Below are positions 44,088 to 54,107 of a DNA stretch of 64,000 nucleotides, piece after piece (the first letter of the stretch is position 1; every line of letters begins with the position of its first letter). The notes under the pieces are model-generated. The model had not been told where the DNA came from. It ran no database searches and saw nothing but the letters and a program-made list of their open reading frames with translations. This DNA comes from Phragmites australis (lineage: Eukaryota > Streptophyta > Magnoliopsida > Poales > Poaceae), in the NCBI RefSeq assembly GCF_958298935.1, contig NC_084921.1, positions 4,970,001 through 5,034,000 on the forward strand, given 5' to 3'. The position numbers and the translations under genes were made by a program.

Positions 44088-45701
44088 ATGGCAAGTGAAG
44101 CGACATCCATCATCACCAACCCCTTCGCTCCTCTCACCAACCACCACCACCACCACCAGCAGCAGCCGCCGTCACAAGAACACCCTCTCCCTCCTCCAGC
44201 CAAGAAGAAGCGCAACCTCCCCGGCACACCAGGCAAGTCACTCCGTCCTCCTCCCTTGCATGCTCTTCTTCTCGGTCATCGATGCACGGTGGTTTTGAGT
44301 TGTGACGACGTGCAACGTTGGTGTTTGGGTGCAGACCCTGATGCGGAGGTGGTCGCGCTATCGCCGCGGGCGCTGCTCGCGACCAACCGCTTCGTGTGCG
44401 AGATATGCGGCAAGGGGTTCCAGCGCGACCAGAACCTGCAGCTGCACCGGCGCGGCCACAACCTGCCTTGGAAGCTGCGGCAGCGCAGCGGCAAGGAGCC
44501 GCGGAAGCGCGTCTACGTGTGTCCCGAGAAGAGCTGCGTCCACCACAACCCGTCCCGCGCGCTCGGCGACCTCACCGGCATCAAGAAGCACTTCTGCCGC
44601 AAGCACGGCGAGAAGAAGTGGAAGTGCGACAAGTGCAACAAGCGCTACGCCGTGCAGTCGGACTGGAAGGCGCACTCCAAGACCTGCGGCACGCGCGAGT
44701 ACCGATGCGACTGCGGCACTCTCTTCTCAAGGCACGTCTCACCCTCATCTTCCCTTCGCCTTCGTCTTCATCTCATCTTCATGGCCGAGAGGCATGCATG
44801 AGCTAGGAGTTGATTCGATGCATGCATGCGTATCTGCAGGAGGGACAGCTTCATCACTCACCGCGCCTTCTGCGACGCGCTGGCGGAGGAGACGGCCAGG
44901 CTCAACACCGCGGCCGCGACGTCGCTCTGCGGCCAGAACTACCTCTTAGCCGGCTCCGCCGCGGGGCTGGCCATGTGCCCTAACATGATGCTCCCGCCGG
45001 TCGCCGCCGCAGCCGGCGTCGGGGACCTGTACGACGGCGCCGCCCGACACGGCGGACTCTCGCTGTGGGGCAGTGACATCGACAGGCTGCCGACCATGGG
45101 CCATATTGGTAGTATCCTGGCCGATGGTGGTGCGCCAATGCCGCCGCAGCTGTACGCGGATCTCTTCGCGCCGAGCTCCGGCGCACCGCTGCAGTTCGAC
45201 GCGGCGCAGCTGGGCTGGCTGTACGGGAACGGCAAGCTCTCGTCGTCGAATGCCAGTGAGCTGACGAGGGCCTCAGCGGCGGCGACGAAGGAGGCGGACA
45301 GCGTGCCGTCTGTGTTCAGCGGCCAGCAGCACGCGAAGCCCGCGGCGCCCACCGACATGTCCGCGACGGCACTGCTGCAGAAGGCCGCGCAGATCGGCGC
45401 CGTGACGTCCGGGACAGCGATGCCGCTCGTGGGGGACTTTGTCCCGGCCAAGTCCGGCGCACAGGTCGAGGTGTGCAACAAATTCGACGGTGGAGCTCTG
45501 TTTGGCGCAAGCCAGCAGAACGTGAACTTCGGAGGAACAATGAGCGAGCTCACGGCGGCCACCGGGAACGTGCCGTACGACGTTATGTCGGCGGTGCGCC
45601 AGGCCGGGCTGAAGTACGCCGTGGGGAGGGAGGAGACTAGGGATTTCTTGGGCGTTGGCGTGCAAGCGCTGTGCTCCTCGTCGTTGCATGGGTGGATTTG
45701 A
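44088..45701 (+). CDS. IDD: INDETERMINATE DOMAIN (IDD) C2H2 zinc-finger transcription factor
   Basis: The model has exons 44088-44232, 44335-44731 and 44840-45701, giving 467 residues. IDD proteins bind DNA in the nucleus and regulate development and metabolism. Visible features: a His/Gln-rich N-terminus, nuclear localisation-type [10 protein letters not shown], then finger 1 (C70, C73, H86, H90), finger 2 (C111, C116, H134, H139), finger 3 (C146, C149, H162, C166) and finger 4 (C173, C175, H188, C192). The C-terminal family motifs [12 protein letters not shown] and TRDFLGVG are present. The joins are fixed by family sequence: GTP|DPDAEV and FSR|RDSF. Both require GC donors (CCAG|GCAAGT and CAAG|GCACGT) with ordinary CAG acceptors. 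Both introns are short (102 and 108 bp) and divisible by three. Coding DNA is strongly GC-rich. The gene looks intact. Confidence 0.93.
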
Positions 45702-45919
45702 TCGATCTATTGAGCCTTACATGATTTGCATGACAAATCAAGCATGCATGTAGCCATTGAGAGATCAGTACAATTCGGCATGCAGTGTTAATTCGAAGCT
45801 ATATATGTAAGCAGACTGATCAAGGATTACCAGGCTGTTTATATGTGATTTCAAATGTCATTCATACTATATATATGTGATTTCGTTTGTGTCACACACT
45901 GAAGATCGAAACTGTTGAG
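45702..45919 (+). other. Probable 3' untranslated region of the IDD gene
   Basis: AT-rich sequence directly after the stop codon, with repeated CATGCATG and TATATATG words. No clear polyadenylation signal stands out. A CACTA-type array begins at about 45920. Confidence 0.4.
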
Positions 45920-47080
45920 AAAGAAGTAATACGTGAAAAAAAGTTATAGGTGACAGGTCCCATACTCGTCATCTCGAACACGTCACTGATGAGTCGTCCT
46001 TGGTGACAGGTAATGACTTGACCTGTCATTAATAAAGATCATAGGTAACAGATTCTAACACTGATTCGTTACTAATGACTGGACATAAATGATAAGTCGT
46101 AACAATAACCTGTCACTTATGACTGATAGAAGTTTTTCACGTTTTTTGGATATGAAGAAAATAAAAAAATCTTTTTTTATCCGAGCCACACCAACACATG
46201 GGCTATCGCATATGCTCCACAAGCCATGCTATTTTTCAAACAGTTTTCAGTCTTTACATTCTGTTTGAATCGAATTCGCGACCACCCCTCACGCGTGAAC
46301 CACTCTTACCACCTCAGCTATCATGTCGTTGTAATAGGAAGCGGATATTTTATCCTTTTAACCTCTGTTGCCGAAGGTCATAGGTGGCGGGTTAACAGTG
46401 ACCCGTCACCTATAACCATGTTACCAATTTGAACTACATGTTGCTCCCGAGCTTAAGAGCAAAGAGAATAAAAACATTTTTAATGATTCAATTCAAAGTT
46501 TTGGAATCACATAGTGAAATTAAAATTCAATTGAGCTATTCATTTTGACCCAAAGCAGCTACAGAATTAAAATAAACAATATAATGAATATTTCAAATAG
46601 GTGACCCGGAGTGCCTTCAGTAAAACGGACATAACTTTTACATACAGACCTCGTTTTCGACGTTCTCTACAGATATTTACAGAAAAAGTTACATATGTTT
46701 CTCCCTCATTTCGTCGGGTTCAGCAGCTAGGTTATATGCCTACTAAGTTATTTCGTTCAAAACTATGGTGGTATTTTATCATTTGGTTATTCCCGTTACA
46801 GGTTAATTTGTATGATGTTAATTAACTGTAACTCTATAATAGGTGACGTGTTGTTACTTCTACAGAGGCAGATGCCAAGATAGTTTTTATTGACCCGTTA
46901 CTAAATGACTGGTCTAAGATGATCTGTTACTGATGAGTTGATCATTAATGACGGATGACGGGTCACAACTTGACCTGTCACCTATAACTGGCCTAGAATG
47001 ACCCGTCACAGATGAGCCGTCATTAGTAATGGATCATAACTACGACCCGTCACTATTATTATAAGTAAAGAGTTATGTTA
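45920..47080. mobile_element. CACTA-like element or remnant with GACAGGT/GACCTGTC arrays
   Basis: Both ends carry dense short words in alternating orientation: GTGACAGGT, GACCTGTCA, CATTAATGAC and ACGGGTCA. They lie at 45945-46120 on the left and 46840-47060 on the right, with a single related word at 46375-46425. This matches the subterminal architecture of CACTA elements, but clean CACTA termini were not found. The interior (46130-46830) has a tRNA-like segment and no transposase. It lies within about 250 bp of the IDD stop codon. Confidence 0.45.
46262..46325 (-). repeat. tRNA-like segment (Pol III box pair)
   Basis: The minus strand reads TAGCTGAGGTGGTAAGAG (A-box-like, at about 46322-46305), then about 30 bases, then GAATTCGATTCAAA (B-box-like, at about 46275-46262). 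Spacing and sequence resemble a degenerate tRNA or SINE head. The arms do not fold into a complete cloverleaf by eye, so I do not call a functional tRNA. Confidence 0.35.
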
Positions 47081-47873
47081 CGACTCATCACTAATTTCAT
47101 GTCTCTTTTATCTATTTTTTTACATAGTGAAAATGTGCAGCAAGTAGAGGGTCGAATATTCGAAACTGTTGAGGCAACTAATGAATGGCGAACAAAAAGG
47201 TGGCAAGATAAAGAGATCCATGAATATTCTCAAGAACCATTATATATATTGATCAAAGACTTTAGTCTACTACTTCAATTCGTTCTTAAAAAAAAGCATG
47301 GGAGGGCACTGTACCACTCTATTATTGTTCAAGCCAATTTAATTTCCTTTTTAACAGATGTGCAGCTAGCTTGCGTTGATCCGTGTTTAACAGATGTGCA
47401 TTTTTATTCCTAGGCTTAGTGGCATATATATAAAATAGAGGAGGATCTTTGCTCCTAATATATAATTAAGAAAAATCAACTAGCTGTATTGCTGTGCATG
47501 GCCAAATGTCAAATGATCTAAGGCTCAAGTAAGCTAAAAGGGATGACAATATTCGTCCAAAAAAGAAAGGTGATGACAATGGGGTTCGCAATAACCTACC
47601 AACAGGGGAGCTGAGGTGGTTATCCAATTGAGATGCCAGTGGTTTTGGCCTTTGATTCCAGAAATTTGCACTGATTAGTGATGCATATCAACACACATTG
47701 GCCACTGTGCAAGAGCATGCTTAGTGCATTCTGGTTATAATGGAAGGTCGGTCTAAATACTGAAACAAGCAGATCTTGTCTAGAGATATTTTGATTAGTT
47801 TTTGGTACGAGTGTTGTTGGAAAGCAGACGGTCAGCTTTATTTGTTTGATCCATGCTAGGAAAAACAAGTGAC
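47081..47873. other. Spacer, no gene recognised
   Basis: A 112-codon ORF (47075-47413, plus) is present but is AT-rich, matches no family and overlaps the end of the array. The rest holds nothing recognisable. Confidence 0.35.
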
Positions 47874-49994
47874 ACTACATAAAGGATCATCAGTGTCGGC
47901 AAAAAATATCATCAATAGCTGTTCAAAAATCGTCACTGATTATTCGACACTAATAATCCGTGACTTTTAGTGCCAGTTTATGAACCAGCACTGATAACAT
48001 AGAACCGATACTGATAATCTAAGTATCAGTACCGGCTAGTGGGACAAGATGGCACTAATATGGAGACTATCAGTACCGGTCTTTTATCATGAACCAGAAT
48101 TGATGGCCTCTCCCCTATACAAAATTTACTGTTGCTAACAACAGCACAAATAATATCACATACAACATATACAGCAAGATAAATATACATTCAAATTTTA
48201 CATACACATATAATCATCTAAATACACATAATCTGACATACATACACAATTCAATCACATTTCATTCATGTATACATAACCATATTCCTTCACATGTTAT
48301 TCAATAAAGTTCATAACTAAGACAAGTTTGTAACAAAAGTTCATAATTAACACAAATATGCAACACAATGGTAAGAAACGATGTCATTCAAATTTTCTTG
48401 CAGGAACTAACATAATGCTACTTGATTTTGCATGTGCATGCGACAATTCATGTTCATCTTAAGCTAATAATATATCAAAATGTATTGATTAAATACAAAG
48501 ATTAAATATTTAACAACACCTCTATATATTAGATAGGAACTCTAAACTAATAGTAGCAAGCCAAAATAAATAGGGGAGAGTTCTAGCATATGCATTTGAC
48601 ACAATTATATGTTCAATGTGCACACAAATGTAAGCAAGCAGCAACAAGCTAGGATATCAAATTCTAGTTAACATAACTTTTATATTTTGTAAACTACTAA
48701 TAGAGGAGATTGTAGTGCAGAGCATACACTCACTGTCTTTCACCTTCATCATTTCCACTTATATCATAATAAATCCATAAAAGACTCCTTTCATCTACTT
48801 TCATCTAGATTTATCATTGATATCCTTTGGGAGCTCATTTTATGCATAAATTGAAAAGTATATTTCCATCATCCAGCCATCTGAATGCAGCATAACTATT
48901 TTTATCCTATTGATTGTAGTGCTGTAGGCCTTTAATTGCTAAGAAAAAACAATTTGAATTCAAGTAGTATCTCATACTGCAGATTTTTTTTGAAATACTT
49001 AAATGCCTAGAAATTTAAAAAGATGGGAAATGTTCACTTGACAAAGGAGTATGAAAAAGATTATTTGTTTCTTGAAGAATGTTGCAGGACTACTCAGGGC
49101 ATCTGTGATCTTTGCCAAAAGAAACAAACGAGGCCAGAGATGTGCGATTAGAAGGTTGGCCAAACACCCGTACTGTTGAACTATCACATGAAAATCATAT
49201 TTTCATCACCACAAACTTATTATCTCATTCTTTTCTAACACTGTTTGTAACAATTATTGACATAGTTGATATTTGAATCTTGTCCTGAAATTACCGAACT
49301 AAGTACAAGTAAACAAATTGATGAAACAACAGGTCCAATGAATCAAAAAACTGGTTGGCAATTACATATCCACCTCAACCTTGGTTTCTTCGATTTTGGG
49401 GAGGATAAATCCAACTACCCTTGGGAGTGGAGAAGGAGAGGGAGGAGTTGCGGCGTGATGGAGAGTGGATGGGGTGGCGCAGTGGTGAAGGGGAGCGCAT
49501 CGGCGTGGGGAGGCAGTGTGTCTCGCAACGGCATGTCAGGGAGGTTGAGAGGCGCATCGGCAAGGCGGTCGCTGATGGTGGCGTGTCCACGAGGCGGTCA
49601 AGGAGGCAGCGCATCGGGGAGGCGATGTGTCGAGGAGGCAGTGTGGGGTGGCAACTTGTCGGGGAGGCGGTGTGTCGGGGAGGCTGCGTGTCGGGCAGGT
49701 TGGGAGGTGCATCAGCAAGGCGGTCATTGACGGTGGCGTGTCGCAATGTGGTTGGGGAGGCAGCGTGTTGAGGAGGCTTCAGGAGATGAATGTAAGAGAC
49801 TGGCGGCGGCGGGTGCTGAAATATATAGGGATAACGCATCACTGTTGGTTGTGGTCTACAACCGGCACTGATACAAGCATCAGTGTCGGTTGTAGACTAC
49901 AGCTGGCACTGATGCTAGGACTATTAGCGCCAGTTTTTTCCTAGAACCGGCACTAATATGATATTTTATATTAGGTTTATAATTTGTGTAGTAC
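47874..49994. mobile_element. CACTA-type element with TATCAGTRCCGG arrays
   Basis: The left end is CACTACATAAAGGATC at 47874. The proposed right end TATAATTTGTGTAGTA at about 49978-49993 is a near inverse of it, with the last base changed. Subterminal words (ATCAGTGTCGG, ATCAGTACCGG, ACCGGCACTGAT) fill 47890-48110 and 49845-49960. The interior has an AT-rich left half without genes and a GC-rich block at 49420-49800. No transposase lies inside these limits, but a transposase-related fragment lies just outside at 50162. Confidence 0.5.
49420..49800. repeat. GC-rich block with direct repeats, about 160-bp spacing
   Basis: The phrase GAGGCGCATCGGCAAGGCGG (about 49548) recurs as GAGGTGCATCAGCAAGGCGG (about 49704). 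Many copies of GGGGAGGC/GTGTCG words lie between. ORFs are open on both strands (49266-49730 plus, 49375-49842 minus) because stops are rare; neither matches a family. Confidence 0.55.
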
Positions 49995-50161
49995 ATCTTT
50001 GTTACAAAAGGCAATGTATATGTTTAATAGAAATTAAAGCATAAATGATAGCTGTGAACCTTTTACATAATACAAATTAAAGCATATTCTTACTTAATGC
50101 ATGTCCTTGATACAAATTACAGTGGATCCTGAGTTAATTATTACATCAAAGCTGCTTTCAT

Positions 50162-50476
50162 TTAACGATATAGCTTCGTTATGATTGCGACGTATGTAGA
50201 TAGGTTCCTTAGTGTCATCAATGAGAGGGAGTCCATATTCTCTCTGAAAGGAGGCAGGTCATCGAATTGATTGTAATCTTCCTCGTCGACAACATCCTCA
50301 ACACCGATAATCTTTCTTTTTCCTTGAAGAACCACATGGCGCTCCTCTTTGTTGGTTGGGTTCGTGTCCTTTACATAGAAGACTCGTGTAACATTTTTGG
50401 CAAGCATAAATAGTTCTTCTCTGTATCTGATGAATTTGAGGTTGACGGTAGTCATACTGTATTTGTTGATATTCAC
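50162..50476 (-). pseudogene. CACTA transposase-associated DUF4216-like fragment
   Basis: The minus-strand 104-codon frame contains VTRVFYVKDTNPTNKEERHV, then VLQGKRKIIGVEDVVDEEDY and NQFDDLPPF. This closely resembles the DUF4216 region found in the C-terminal part of plant CACTA transposase polyproteins (FYVxDPxNKKWxVVLxGKRxIVGVEDVVDEEEYxQFDELPPF). The catalytic transposase part is absent in the next kilobases on this strand. The fragment shows that the surrounding arrays derive from an autonomous CACTA lineage. Confidence 0.65.
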
Positions 50477-50499
50477 TCCACTTATGAGTCTAACCTAGA

Positions 50500-52380
50500 G
50501 CTGGGTGAGGCAAGAGCATGTCATTGCCCCTTTGGTTGGTCAGGTCATGATCCTTAGAGTTGTTGGCTTATGATTTGCTATCATGATATGGTCGTTTGTG
50601 AGGCGCCACACCTCTCTGTGGTCGATATTGATGCGTATGCTTGCGGCTATTATTTTAGAGGCATGGATCTAATATGTATATGCCTTCCCTCTTTGACTTG
50701 GCTATCATGTGCAAGTTATACTTATGTGGCTTGTGTTTGCTTGCCCCTAGGGGACGACTTGATACTGTGGTGATGGCCCTGTGGCCTAGGCACCCCTTTT
50801 GCTTGTGTGGTCTTTTATCCATAGTTCTGATGGCTTGTTGCATCTGATGATGTCCTGTCATCATCCTCTTTATTGGATGAGTACTTCATGTTCGTCTATC
50901 TCAATTGGTGGTCTGATAATGTGGTGCTATTATTGCGGCTTGTTGCTGACTGCCCTATGATGGCTCTGATGTTCGATGTCCCTGTGGGTGGCGATGGTTA
51001 TCTGATATCTGTGATGTGAGGCTTTTTGTTATTGGTTCTTCTGGTAGCTGTGTCCTTTTGCTGGCTAAAGCCTTTATGTTGCTGTTCCTTTTTGGTATGA
51101 TAATCATGTCAGTAAAGGGCCGATGATGATCAATAAGTTGAGTCTAATATCGTGGATGATGACTTCGTGGAGGCCCCACAGTGTGTTTGCCTTTTCGGTG
51201 GACGTTGTTGTTACCCTTTCGCCTTTGTGGTGTTTGCCTTGGTGGTTGAGTTGCCTGGGGGATTGAGTTCAGAGGTTGTAGATAGGAGTTTAGAAGCGCT
51301 GCAATTCACCGGGCTCCCGAAAGGTTGTAGCTAGTAAATTGTTATGTAGCTAAACTCTCTGTCCCTCTGTCCTCATGTAGTACCTGAGGCTACAAGCAAT
51401 GATGAGGGGTTACATGTCTGAGATCTACGTGGTCGATGATGACCCAGGATATATAAATAGTCCATAAGGATCATGCTAGACTGTTTGTCTCGTTTCTTCT
51501 ACTGTTTTGATTTCTAACGTTTACTCTGCTTTGTCTGTGATGTATGTAACTATAGCCTTGTAGGCTCGGAGACGACTTGATGACGATCAGCAGCAATGCA
51601 GCTTAATCGGAGGTTGTCCGGACGAGAAGCCGAAAGTAATTAACCGGCGGCCTCCCGAGGCCCCGGGAACTAGGATAGCAATCATCAAGGAAGTTTAGTC
51701 AGATAGTGTGTGCGTATGTGTATGGAGTAAATGTTGTAATCGGATGAAACTGTACTTTATAATTTTGATAATGAATAAATAAAGTTACGTGTTCAATTAC
51801 AATTGTCTTTGTTTCTTTCGTCTACTTTACATATACTGGCATGCCTGCGGCATATACATTTACAATATAGTATTTCAAAAGTACGTGTTTCGAATCCATG
51901 AAATAGAGTTACGTTTTTCCTAATTCACTACTAGAAAATTGGAGCTAGTTTTAATCTATTTAGAGATGATTTTAACCTTTTTTCTTAAATCACTACCAGA
52001 AAATTGAAGATCTAGGTTACCATGGTATAATCACATACTTTCAAATTTAGAGCAATAGAGTAAATAAATCTAACCACAGATGAAAAGTAGATCACCTCTA
52101 TGTACCCTACAATAAGAAAATTGTAATTTTTACTCAATTGGAGCTCTAGCTCCTCCCAAAATCCATCACTATGGTGCAATCACATACTTTCAAACCTAAA
52201 GTCATCTAGTAAGTAAATCTAAGTAAAAATAAAATATAGATCATCTTACTAACCTTGGAGCATCTTTGGCACGTAGATTCTTTCAAATTTTGAAGTCTCC
52301 AAGTGCAAGGTTAGGCACAAATGGCGGGAGCTGAGCAGAACAGAGCTCTCGAGCTTGGGGGAGAAGAAGACACCTCTTAT
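50500..52380. other. CACTA interior or unassigned sequence
   Basis: No family-like coding region was seen. 50560-51340 is T/G-rich with short ORFs. 51780-52240 is AT-rich and contains a diverged internal duplication (CACTACCAGAAAATTG and AATCACATACTTTCAAA recur about 130 bp apart). Confidence 0.35.
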
Positions 52381-52384
52381 ATAT

Positions 52385-52615
52385 TGTGCATTTATTAGTG
52401 CCCGCCCGTAACATGAACCGGTATTGATACTGAGTATCAGTGTTGGCTCATGGTTACCAGTTGACACTGAAGTATCAGTGCATGTTTGTGCAGTATCAGT
52501 GCCGGCTCAACCCAGCTCAATCATTAATCGAGCACGAGATATTACGAACCGGTACTGGTACTTCATCAGTATCGATTCTGGCCTAGCCAATACTGATGAC
52601 CTGATATGGATGACC
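52385..52615. repeat. CACTA subterminal repeat array (right side)
   Basis: Words such as GAACCGGTATTGATAC, GAGTATCAGTG, GTATCAGTGCCGGCTCA and GAACCGGTACTGGTAC lie in both orientations and match the word family at 47890-48110. It probably marks the right side of the larger CACTA from which the DUF4216 fragment derives. A TAGTG terminus is not clear. Confidence 0.55.
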
Positions 52616-53320
52616 AACTCTATTGTAATGTGGTCTTTAGAACTACATGAAACAGTGGACAAAGGAGTTAAAAAGAACGAAAAAAGTGGATAATAGTTCC
52701 AGTAATTCTGATTTACATGTTAGAATTGTTGCACTTAGTTGTAGGTAAAAACTAGCTACTCAGGGAGCTTCTTACATCGAGTTAGTCAATATCAACTTTT
52801 AAACCACCATACATAAGTTTGCCTAAAGAAAGAAAACCACCCTACAAAAGTTTGCCTGAAGAAACAAAACCACCCTACATAAAATTTGCCTGAAAAACCC
52901 CCCACCCTATATAAGCACCGACTAGCATTTTTCTTAAAAAGAGACAAAAGGTCACTAGAATTAGGAGTAGCTACAGATTTTGTTAGGCATTGCGATTGAA
53001 GGGATGCCTTCTAAATGGTTACCCAGAGAATGCCAGCGAAATTGTTGTAAGGATTGATATCTCATTTAAAAATACACTTTTAACTTAAAAGATTCACACT
53101 TTCAATTCAATATATTAAAAGGCACAATTTCAGGAAAAAACAACAAATTAAAATAATTCAACTTGAAATTCCAAAATTTCAACTCGAAAGCTATACTTAA
53201 TAAAAGTTCTAAAGCTATCTCACGTGGATTCGACATTTGACCATGTGACTTTGGAGGGTCGTTGCCACCGACAGGCGACATGGTAATCACCGTGAACGTG
53301 TGGATGCATGGCAAGTGCAG
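52616..53320. other. Spacer, nothing recognised
   Basis: It contains a short diverged triple repeat at 52800-52910 (ACCACCCTACAAAAGTTTGCC and near copies about 40 bp apart). No gene was seen. Confidence 0.4.
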
Positions 53321-53326
53321 ATTTTT

Positions 53327-53625
53327 TAAATACTATTATTTTATTGTAAGATTACAAAAATATTATTGAAAATTCAAAATTTATATAAATAGGTGCATAT
53401 CGGCACGCGAAGTGCTAACTAGGGATCTATCGAGACTCTACGTGCTGACAACCTATATGGTAGTGGACCCTAGGGTCTATCGGCTCACAGGCCTGGTGGC
53501 AAGAAGGCGTCACTTAGGTATTAGACGCACTTCGCGTACCGACGGTTAACTATTTGTGCAAATTTCAGATTTTACATAATATTTTTCTAATTTTCTAATA
53601 AAATAATATTATTTAAATTTTTTTC
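53327..53625. repeat. Foldback MITE, about 300 bp
   Basis: The two ends are long imperfect inverted repeats. The left reads ATTATTTTATTGTAAGATTA...TCGGCACGCGAAGTGC (53333-53416). The right, reverse complemented, reads ATTATTTTATTAGAAAATTA...TCGGTACGCGAAGTGC (from about 53605 back to 53525). A GC-richer centre (53420-53520) forms the loop. No coding capacity; superfamily not assigned. Confidence 0.7.
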
Positions 53626-53895
53626 GCAAAATGCATACATTCGCGGGGAACAATCATGTATGTGGTAGGAGTTATTATTGATGAGAAACTGTCACTTTTT
53701 AGGATAGAGTTACCACTATAAAGATGTTGGAAAAAACATTTACTATAAATGAATAAATTGACAACACGCATAAGTATAACCTTAAAGTAAATATTTGTAG
53801 ATTGAATCAGAAGGCCAGGTAAAGATTTGTAACGATAGATGAATTCAACTCAAATTATCATCTTATTTAAAAGGACTGTTTGGTTAGAGTGATTT
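53626..53895. other. Spacer upstream of OPA3-like gene
   Basis: AT-rich; no feature recognised. Confidence 0.4.
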
Positions 53896-54034
53896 GTCAA
53901 GAAGAAGAGTTTCCTTGGTTAGGAAGAAGAAGAGTTTCCTTGGTTAGGAAGAAGAAGAGTCAAAATTCAGAAAGCCCCGATCTTAGTTTGCTTTACAGGA
54001 ACCATTTTCCGTTCCGTTCCGTTCCGTTCCGTTT
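53896..54034 (+). repeat. Tandem repeats in the OPA3-like 5' region: 25-bp repeat and (TTCCG)n
   Basis: 53898-53960 carries two full and one partial copy of a 25-bp unit (GAAGAAGAAGAG + TTTCCTTGGTTAG). 54007-54033 is a run of five TTCCG pentamers. Both lie within about 210 bp of the start codon, in the promoter or leader. Confidence 0.85.
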
Positions 54035-54107
54035 GACAGGAAGCCCTGCCCACCCTCCCTCCCGTCCGCATCGATTCGAGGAGGAGCAGAGATCGAAGCG
54101 GCCGTGA

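Noticed and set aside
44302..45689. Long ORFs in other frames over the IDD gene (for example 44302-44949 plus, 44939-45562 minus)
   Set aside because: They are shadows caused by the high GC content of the IDD exons; only the IDD frame carries zinc fingers and conserved motifs.
47075..47413. 112-codon plus-strand ORF
   Set aside because: AT-rich, unrecognised, and overlapping the end of a transposon array; no support as a gene.
49420..49800. Repeats that might suggest a CRISPR-like or satellite array
   Set aside because: Units are long, diverged and without regular spacers. The host is a plant and the context is a transposon.
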